From positions 1 through 28,718 of the forward strand of contig JAZOCR010000113.1 in assembly GCA_045596605.1 (NCBI GenBank): DNA of 28,718 nucleotides, written 5' to 3'. The position numbers and the translations under genes are program-made. Numbering within the stretch: the first letter of the stretch is position 1; each line of letters begins with the position of its first letter. Below, one piece after another: positions 23,419 through 28,718 of this stretch. The notes below the pieces were generated by a model. That model was not told the DNA's origin. It did not search any database and saw only the letters and a list, made by a program, of their open reading frames with translations. This stretch comes from SIG622 sp045596605. GTDB taxonomy: Bacteria > Bacillota > Clostridia > Oscillospirales > CAG-382.

Positions 23419-23634
23419 ATGGCATACAACATTATTATTTTCAGCTCCGTCACTTATGCTCTTAAAGCTCAAGGCATATTTGAAAAGGAGGGCATAAAAG
23501 CAAAGCTCGAGAAGTTAAAAAAAGATAGGTCGCTGAATGGCTGCGGATATGGATTGAAAATTAGAAATTCTGATGTCATAAGAGCTCAGAATATAGCAGG
23601 AAGGGAAAGAATAAAGATAATAGAAATTATTTAA
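23419..23634 (+). CDS. DUF3343 small protein
   Basis: A 71-residue cytoplasmic protein that reads like DUF3343: a MAYNIIIFSSVTYALKAQ start, a GI-x-AKLEKL strand and the RSLNGCGYGLKI motif with a Cys-Gly that is usual in the family. DUF3343 genes in clostridia are found beside selenium-metabolism genes (yedF, selD, and the desulfurase-like subfamily EF2568). The very next gene here belongs to that subfamily. The ATG at 23419 was preferred over an in-frame TTG at 23404 because the TTG has no ribosome site. No strong promoter was found; a TATAAT near 23376 has a poor -35. Function is unknown. Confidence 0.78.
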   Translation: MAYNIIIFSSVTYALKAQGIFEKEGIKAKLEKLKKDRSLNGCGYGLKIRNSDVIRAQNIAGRERIKIIEII

Positions 23635-23645
23635 ATTTATCTATT

Positions 23646-23664
23646 AAATGCCCTTGCGGCATTT
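23646..23664 (+). other. Small hairpin between the DUF3343 gene and the desulfurase gene
   Basis: AAATGCC/GGCATTT with a CTTGC loop, followed by only two further bases before G. It lacks a true T-run, so an mRNA-stability or attenuating hairpin is more likely than a terminator. Confidence 0.45.
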
Positions 23665-23681
23665 TCGAAAGTGAGTTTTAT

Positions 23682-24842
23682 ATGAAAAATAATCTGATAT
23701 ATTTCGACAACGCCGCAACGGGCTATCCGAAACCAAGCTGTGTACTCAGAGATGCTATAAAGGCTTTTTCCTCTTATGGAGGAAATCCCGGTAGAAGCGG
23801 TCACAGACTATCCGTTGATGCTTCAAGGGCAATTTATGCCTGCAGAGAAACTGTGTGCGAGCTTTTAAATTTCAATGCCCCTGAGCGTGTAATTTTTACT
23901 CCTAATGCTACCTATGCGATTAATATTGCGATTAAGGGACTTGCTAAAAAGGACAGTCATATTATTATCTCAAATTTTGAGCATAATTCTGTGATAAGAC
24001 CTGTTTACTCGCTATGCAACAACTCTGATATGAGAATCGGTTTTTCCACGTTTGATGCTTCCTCTGAAGATATAACAGAAGTGGTGTCTAATTTTAAAAA
24101 AGCATTAAGACCTAACACGAAGCTTGCAGTAGTTACTGCAGTATCAAATGTGTGCGGAAAAATTATGCCAATCTATGAAATATCTGAAATTTGTAAATTA
24201 AGAAAAATTACGCTGATTATTGACGCATCTCAAGCTTTGGGAGAAATAGATGTGGATATGGAAAGGCTGCCCGGATGTGTTCTTTGCAGCGCAGGTCACA
24301 AGGGGCTTTATGGACCTACCGGTACTGGATTTGCTGTGTTTTCAGACGGCTGTGACCCTTTGTGCATAATAGAGGGTGGAAACGGATTGCTTTCCAAGGA
24401 AGCTACTATGGGTGAAGTTTTGCCGGAAAAGCTTGAAGCAGGAACACTTAATACATTTGGTATATGTGGACTTAATGCGGGTATAAAATTCATAAAAAAT
24501 ATGGGTATATCCGGTATTCACGAAAAATCTACCGAAATTATAAATTATATTTCTCGGGAGCTTATAGTAATGGGCGCAAAGCTATATGGAAATTATAGCT
24601 ACAAAACTCCGATTTTATTGTTTAATGTCGAAGGAAAGGATTGCACAGAAGTTTCATCTTACCTTGATGAGAATGGCATCTGCACAAGAGGTGGATTTCA
24701 TTGTGCACCAACCGCACATAAAGCAATAGGAACAGGGCAGAGCGGTGGTGTAAGAATAAGCCTTGGATATGCCAACACTAAAATTGAGGCAGATAGATTT
24801 CTATTTACTATAAATAACTATATTAAAAATTTACAGTTTTAA
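23682..24842 (+). CDS. Cysteine desulfurase-like aminotransferase class V, EF2568 subfamily
   Basis: A 386-residue PLP enzyme related to cysteine desulfurases and selenocysteine lyases. PLP-site features are His101 (NFEHNS), Asp181 (IIDASQ) and the Schiff-base Lys207 in SAGHKGLYGPTG. The active-site loop has Cys341 in RGGFHCAP. The N-terminal YFDNAATGYPKP and NPGRSGH are typical of the EF2568-type clade (TIGR01977), whose N-terminus is shorter than IscS/SufS. Its partner could be sulfur or selenium; the preceding DUF3343 gene favours the selenium context. No isc or suf gene is adjacent. The ribosome site is weak (GTGAG). Confidence 0.9.
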   Translation: MKNNLIYFDNAATGYPKPSCVLRDAIKAFSSYGGNPGRSGHRLSVDASRAIYACRETVCELLNFNAPERVIFTPNATYAINIAIKGLAKKDSHIIISNFEHNSVIRPVYSLCNNSDMRIGFSTFDASSEDITEVVSNFKKALRPNTKLAVVTAVSNVCGKIMPIYEISEICKLRKITLIIDASQALGEIDVDMERLPGCVLCSAGHKGLYGPTGTGFAVFSDGCDPLCIIEGGNGLLSKEATMGEVLPEKLEAGTLNTFGICGLNAGIKFIKNMGISGIHEKSTEIINYISRELIVMGAKLYGNYSYKTPILLFNVEGKDCTEVSSYLDENGICTRGGFHCAPTAHKAIGTGQSGGVRISLGYANTKIEADRFLFTINNYIKNLQF

Positions 24843-24862
24843 CCTTTAGTTACACTTCCGGT

Positions 24863-24891
24863 GAATAAAAGAATTATTTTTGGTGAAAATA
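24863..24891 (+). promoter_or_regulatory. Possible sigma-F-like promoter of the SpoIIQ-like gene
   Basis: GGTGAAAATA (24882-24891) fits the sigma-F -10 pattern GGNNANAHTR at every position. A GAATA (24863-24867) lies 14 bases upstream, a base or so closer than the usual spacing. The start point would fall almost on the GGAGGTG ribosome site, which argues against it. Confidence 0.25.
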
Positions 24892-24909
24892 CACTCGGAG
24901 GTGCTGAAA

Positions 24910-25788
24910 ATGAAAAAAATAGATAAAAACAAATTAAAAAAACAGCTTGTAAGCGGGGGCATATACATAGCCCTTGCCGCAGCAGTAGTGACAGTGACAC
25001 TTAACGGTGTTAATACCATTATTGGCGATACAGAGGACTATGAGGTACCAGATGTCGATTTAAAGCTTCCGGAAGTTGATAATGATAATAATCCATTTCT
25101 GAGCGACATAAATTTAAACTCCAATCCCTTTGAAAGTAATAATTATATTAGCAGTGGCGATAATGGAACAGTTGTATCAGGCAAAGCCGATGGGGTTAAT
25201 GCCGAATTATCGGACGACGAAAAATCCGAAGTAAAAGATAATCAGCAAAATACTATTGACGGTAATATGGATTCAAAGAACGATACTCAGGACAATGTCA
25301 CCGAAGATAATGTTGATGCAAGCGGTGAACCGGAAGGAATTGAGTATCCGACAGAGCCGGAGCCGACTGTTTACGGAGTATATGCAAAACCTGCAGACGG
25401 TTATATAGACAGAGAATTTTCCCTTGATGAATTATTATATTCACCGACTATGGGGGATTACAGAACGCACAACGGTGTTGATATAACAGGAGACCTTGGA
25501 AGCGCTGTTAAAGCGGTAAGTGCTGGCACTGTTGAAGATGTGTATTATGATGATTTTTACGGATATACAGTAGCTATAAATCACGGCGAGGGAGTTATTG
25601 CTTACTATATGAATCTTTCAGAGGCGATTCCGGCGGCAATTGTAAAGGGAGCTTCTGTTAAAACCGGTCAGACAATTGGCGGTATTGGTAAGAGCGCAAT
25701 GATAGAAAGCGCAGATGTTTCACACCTTCATTTTTCAGTAAAGAGAAACGGTGAATTTATTGACCCCGGCGAATTTTTACGGGGATAA
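24910..25788 (+). CDS. M23/LytM-fold membrane protein, SpoIIQ-like
   Basis: A 292-residue protein. One membrane helix (about residues 14-35) is followed by a long acidic, Asn/Asp/Ser-rich linker (about 40-150) and a C-terminal LytM (M23) domain (about 178-290). Zinc-site residues His187 and Asp191 (THNGVD) and His272-Leu-His274 are kept. The position usually held by a catalytic His in YxHL is Asn235 (YYMNL). This architecture and the sequence around the first histidine resemble clostridial SpoIIQ, which meets SpoIIIAH across the forespore space, but no other spoIIQ-linked gene is adjacent. The ATG at 24910 has a full GGAGGTG site; an in-frame start at 24880 has none. SpoIIQ identity is inference; the fold is firm. 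Confidence 0.82.
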   Translation: MKKIDKNKLKKQLVSGGIYIALAAAVVTVTLNGVNTIIGDTEDYEVPDVDLKLPEVDNDNNPFLSDINLNSNPFESNNYISSGDNGTVVSGKADGVNAELSDDEKSEVKDNQQNTIDGNMDSKNDTQDNVTEDNVDASGEPEGIEYPTEPEPTVYGVYAKPADGYIDREFSLDELLYSPTMGDYRTHNGVDITGDLGSAVKAVSAGTVEDVYYDDFYGYTVAINHGEGVIAYYMNLSEAIPAAIVKGASVKTGQTIGGIGKSAMIESADVSHLHFSVKRNGEFIDPGEFLRG

Positions 25789-25792
25789 AGAT

Positions 25793-25823
25793 AAAGAGAA
25801 AATCCAATCCGGATTTTCTCTTT
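25793..25823. terminator. Bidirectional terminator between the M23 gene and ligA
   Basis: The perfect 13-bp stem AAAGAGAAAATCC/GGATTTTCTCTTT (25793-25805, 25811-25823) closes a five-base loop. It has A/T-rich flanks on both sides, so it can serve both converging genes. Confidence 0.88.
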
Positions 25824-25828
25824 AAATT

Positions 25829-27829
25829 TTATTCTATCATTTCAAAAAGCTTGTCAAGGGATATAATTTTAACGCCAAGCTTTTCTGCCTTTTCAAGCTT
25901 GCTTCCGCCGTCAGCACCCGCCAGCAGATAAGAGGTTTTCTTAGAAACAGATGATGAAATCTTTCCACCGTGTGATGTAATAAGCTCTGAGGCTTCATCT
26001 CGTTTCATTCCGGGAAGTGTGCCTGTAATTACAAAGGTAAGACCTTCAAGTGAGCTTCCGAGAACAGTTTTTGTGCTTTCTGTTTTTACGCCCGCAAGCT
26101 TTAGCTGTTCTATATTTTTCAGATTTTCAGCCTTTGAAAAATAATCTTTAATACTCTTTGCGCAAATGATGCCCATATCATCAACTTCACAAAGCTCGGA
26201 AATATCGGCATTAATGAGACTATCAATATTTCCGAAATGATTTGCAAGAGATTCACCAGCTGTTTTTCCGATGTGGCGTATTCCGAGAGCAAATATAAGC
26301 CTTGCGAGGCCTGCATCCTTTGAAGCGTTTATAGAATTTATAAGATTATCAGCGGACTTTTCTCCCATTCTGTCAAGTTCAAGGAGTTGTTCTTTTGATA
26401 CAAAGTAAATATCAGCTGCACAGGAAATAAGATTTTTTTCTATAAGCTGATTTATCTGTGCTTCGCCGCAACCATCAATATTCATTGCATCTCTTGATAC
26501 AAAATGTATAAGGCGTCTTGAAAGCTGTGCAGGGCAGTTTGCATCAGTACATCTGTAAGCAGCCTCGCCTTGCTCTCTGACAACTTCTGAACCGCACACC
26601 GGGCAAAGCTGTGGCATTATAAATTTTTTTTCAGTACCGGTTCTCTTTGATGGAACACTTGCAAGTATTTCTGGGATTATATCTCCCGCTTTTCGGACAA
26701 TGACTGTATCACCAATCATTATTCCTTTTTCCTTTATAAAATCTTCATTATGAAGCGTTGCTTTTGAAACACTCGTACCTGCAAGACGCACCGGTTCAAG
26801 TACAGCATATGGCGTGAGTACACCCGTTCTTCCTACGTTTATTTCAATAGAAACAAGCTTTGTTTCCTTTTCTTCCGGTGGATACTTGAAAGCTGCTGCC
26901 CATTTAGGAGCGTTTGAGGTTTCCCCAAGTATTTCACGTTTTTCAAAGCTATCAACCTTTACAACAGCTCCGTCAATATCAAAATCAATTGCGCTTCGGT
27001 TTTCATTGAAATATGCAATTTCTCTTTTTATATTATCAAATTCAGTAAAGGTATTTATTGATGGTGAAACTTTAAAGCCAAGCTTTTTTAGATATTCAAG
27101 ACTTTTTCTGTGTGAAGTAAGCTGTGGCAGTCCCTCTCCGTACTGAATATTAAATACGAATATAGAAAGTCCTCTTGATGCCGTAACTTTTGAGTCAAGC
27201 TGACGAAGAGAACCGGCTGCGGCATTTCTAGGATTCGCCATAAGAGGCAGACCAAGAAGTTCTCTTTCCTCGTTGATGCGTTCAAATTCGGGTCGGGGCA
27301 TATATACCTCACCACGAACGCAAAGATACGGAACAGGCTCTGACAGCTTCTTTGGAATATCTTTTATAGTGAATAAATTTTCAGTTATATTTTCGCCTGT
27401 CTGCCCGTCACCTCGGGTTGCACCTCTTATGAGTATTCCGTTCTCGTATTCGAGAGAAACCGAAAGACCGTCAATTTTGTATTCAACAACAAATTCTGTT
27501 TCACTTCCGTTATCGCCAAGCGCTTTTTTTGTTTTTATAAGAAAGCTTTCAAGCTCCTCATAGGAGAATACGTCATTAAGGCTTTGAAGCGGAACACGAT
27601 GTTTGACTTTTTCAAATTTCTCATTTGCTTTTCCACCAACTGTTTTGGAAGGGGAAGAGGCATCGTCAAGCTTGGGATATTCCTTTTCGAGGTCTTGAAG
27701 CTCACGCATAAGGTCGTCAAATTCAAAGTCGGATATTTCGGGTGCATCGTCATTGTAGTATTTATTTCTGTGGTAGTTGATAATTTCTCGTAGTTCTGTA
27801 ATTCTTACTTTTGCTTCATCAAAGTTCAT
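25829..27829 (-). CDS. ligA: NAD-dependent DNA ligase LigA
   Basis: A 666-residue LigA that seals nicks between Okazaki fragments and in repair, using NAD. The Ia domain with its YHRNKYYNDDAPEISD motif starts the protein. The adenylated lysine is Lys118 in EYKIDG. The OB-fold, the four-cysteine zinc finger (CPVCGSEVVREQG through to RCTDANCPAQ), helix-hairpin-helix repeats and a C-terminal BRCT domain (LTFVITGTLPGMKRDEASELI) follow in the usual order. The length is standard. The ATG has an AAGGGAAG site. A promoter at 27875-27903 is divergent from that of rlmA. Confidence 0.98.
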   Translation of the reverse strand: MNFDEAKVRITELREIINYHRNKYYNDDAPEISDFEFDDLMRELQDLEKEYPKLDDASSPSKTVGGKANEKFEKVKHRVPLQSLNDVFSYEELESFLIKTKKALGDNGSETEFVVEYKIDGLSVSLEYENGILIRGATRGDGQTGENITENLFTIKDIPKKLSEPVPYLCVRGEVYMPRPEFERINEERELLGLPLMANPRNAAAGSLRQLDSKVTASRGLSIFVFNIQYGEGLPQLTSHRKSLEYLKKLGFKVSPSINTFTEFDNIKREIAYFNENRSAIDFDIDGAVVKVDSFEKREILGETSNAPKWAAAFKYPPEEKETKLVSIEINVGRTGVLTPYAVLEPVRLAGTSVSKATLHNEDFIKEKGIMIGDTVIVRKAGDIIPEILASVPSKRTGTEKKFIMPQLCPVCGSEVVREQGEAAYRCTDANCPAQLSRRLIHFVSRDAMNIDGCGEAQINQLIEKNLISCAADIYFVSKEQLLELDRMGEKSADNLINSINASKDAGLARLIFALGIRHIGKTAGESLANHFGNIDSLINADISELCEVDDMGIICAKSIKDYFSKAENLKNIEQLKLAGVKTESTKTVLGSSLEGLTFVITGTLPGMKRDEASELITSHGGKISSSVSKKTSYLLAGADGGSKLEKAEKLGVKIISLDKLFEMIE

Positions 27830-27874
27830 ATAAATCTTCCCTTCGGCATTAGTATAGATTATCGCTGCATATAT

Positions 27875-27903
27875 ATTTTAACATTAAATAATTAATAATT
27901 CAA
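27875..27903 (-). promoter_or_regulatory. Sigma-A promoter of ligA
   Basis: On the minus strand TTGAAT (27903-27898), 17 bases, TAAAAT (27880-27875). The leader to the ligA ATG is about 40 bases. Confidence 0.7.
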
Positions 27904-27920
27904 GAAATTACAGAATAATA

Positions 27921-27949
27921 TTGCACCTTTTTAAAATTTATGATAAAAT
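27921..27949 (+). promoter_or_regulatory. Sigma-A promoter of the RlmA-type methyltransferase gene
   Basis: TTGCAC (27921-27926), 17 bases, TAAAAT (27944-27949), leading to an AAGAGG ribosome site before the ATG at 27979. It is back to back with the ligA promoter. Confidence 0.68.
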
Positions 27950-27978
27950 AGAGAAAAATAAAAAAAGAGGAATAGTAA

Positions 27979-28718
27979 ATGAACAATGTATTTGTTTGTC
28001 CTAAATGTAAGAAAAGGTTCTCAAAAGTAAACAATTCACTTGTTTGCGATAATAATCATTCTTTTGATATTTCAAAGCACGGATATGTTAATTTATATCT
28101 TACAAACAGTAATAATTCCGGAGACGACAAGGAAATGTGCAGATGCAGACACATTTTTCATAATGAGGATTACTATAAATGCCTTTCAGAAAAGCTTTAC
28201 GAAATTTGTACGGAACATGACGTTACCTCTGTGCTTGATGCCGGGTGCGGTGAGGGGTATTACTTAAGAAAAATAAGAGACGGATATGAAAAAGCAGGAA
28301 GAAATATTCCCGTTCTTTTCGGAATAGATATTGCAAAAGAGGCAGTAACCATCGCTTCTAAAATTGAAAAGCCTATACCCGATAATAGAAAAATAAAGTT
28401 TGCTGTTGCGGGAATATTTGACATGCCGGTAGAGAACAGCAGTGTTGACTGTGTTTTATCTGTGTTTGCTCCGGTTGCTGATGCTGAAGCAAAACGAGTA
28501 CTAAAAGAAGGAGGTTTACTTATTATAGTTTCACCGGGAGAAAAACACCTTGAAGGTCTGAAGAAGGCTATTTACGAAAATGTTTACGACAATGAAATAC
28601 ATTCCAATGATTATAACGGATTTGAACTTATAGAAAGCCATTGTGTCAGTGACACGATATGCGTTAAAGGGGATAACGTCAGAAATCTTTTCCATATGAC
28701 TCCGTATTATTGGAAAAC
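27979..28718 (+). CDS. 23S rRNA (guanine-N1)-methyltransferase, RlmA family, cut by window edge
   Basis: The first 246 residues of an RlmA-type enzyme that methylates a guanine in helix 35 of 23S rRNA with SAM. The N-terminal zinc finger is CPKC...CDNNH (Cys7, Cys10, Cys23, His27). The family block SFDISKHGYVNLY and the DAGCGEGYY SAM motif follow, then VLSVFAPVADAEAKRVL and, at the edge, FHMTPYYWK. That last motif normally lies some 30 residues from the end, so little is missing. Family members range from RlmA(I) to the tylosin-resistance enzyme TlrB; the target position cannot be told here. Confidence 0.93.
   Translation, partial: MNNVFVCPKCKKRFSKVNNSLVCDNNHSFDISKHGYVNLYLTNSNNSGDDKEMCRCRHIFHNEDYYKCLSEKLYEICTEHDVTSVLDAGCGEGYYLRKIRDGYEKAGRNIPVLFGIDIAKEAVTIASKIEKPIPDNRKIKFAVAGIFDMPVENSSVDCVLSVFAPVADAEAKRVLKEGGLLIIVSPGEKHLEGLKKAIYENVYDNEIHSNDYNGFELIESHCVSDTICVKGDNVRNLFHMTPYYWK

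Noticed and set aside
1..28718. CRISPR arrays, insertion sequences, prophage, integron or tRNA-linked islands
   Set aside because: No regularly spaced repeats, transposase or integrase motifs, attachment-like duplications or tRNA were seen; base composition looks even throughout by eye.

Overview
The window is a stretch of core chromosome from a low-GC, endospore-forming Firmicute, most likely a clostridial anaerobe. The evidence is A/T-rich intergenic DNA, strong AGGAGG-type ribosome binding sites, the sporulation protease SpoIVB, a PdaA-type cortex deacetylase, a SpoIIQ-like protein, WhiA, and a CtsR-McsA-McsB-ClpC stress operon. No species can be named from the sequence alone. There is no transposase, integrase, phage gene, CRISPR array, rRNA or tRNA. 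Every substantial open frame belongs to a recognisable family or is the antisense shadow of one.

Layout. 1-3313: a truncated P-loop ATPase (PRK06851-like, minus), an alpha/beta hydrolase (minus), an Mrp-type Fe-S scaffold ATPase (plus) and a YaiI/YqxD family protein (minus). 3395-9462: a plus-strand operon of murB, whiA, dnaE and a small lipoprotein with a C-terminal His/Cys motif. 9545-12692: spoIVB (plus) converging on a membrane-anchored VanY-type carboxypeptidase (minus). 12749-17497: the ctsR-mcsA-mcsB-clpC operon, behind a control region with one perfect CtsR box and two inverted near-perfect ones over the promoter. 17514-18839: a cytoplasmic parvulin overlapping a VanZ-family membrane protein. 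18838-20460: two polysaccharide deacetylases in tandem (minus), the first of PdaA type. 20527-23341: argG and argH, with a full-consensus promoter holding a candidate ARG box and a terminator-like hairpin between the genes. 23419-24842: a DUF3343 protein and an EF2568-type cysteine desulfurase-like enzyme, a pair known from selenium gene clusters. 24863-28718: a SpoIIQ-like M23 protein, ligA (minus) and, divergent from it, a truncated rlmA-type 23S rRNA methyltransferase.

Themes. Envelope and spore-coat or cortex work recurs (murB, VanY-like, two deacetylases, SpoIVB, SpoIIQ-like), beside replication and repair (dnaE, ligA), protein quality control (CtsR/McsA/McsB/ClpC, parvulin) and arginine synthesis (argGH). 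About a dozen sigma-A-like promoters with near-exact 17-base spacers can be read directly, and several fix start codons. I found no clearly new multi-gene system. The best leads are the CtsR operator layout, the argGH control features, the DUF3343/desulfurase pair, the dnaE-linked lipoprotein, the unusual carboxypeptidase, and the murB-whiA junction lacking rapZ and yvcK. Intergenic stretches are all under about 300 bases; the longest (12545-12875, 815-1061, 9410-9627, 20383-20608) hold the regulatory sites listed and nothing else I could recognise.
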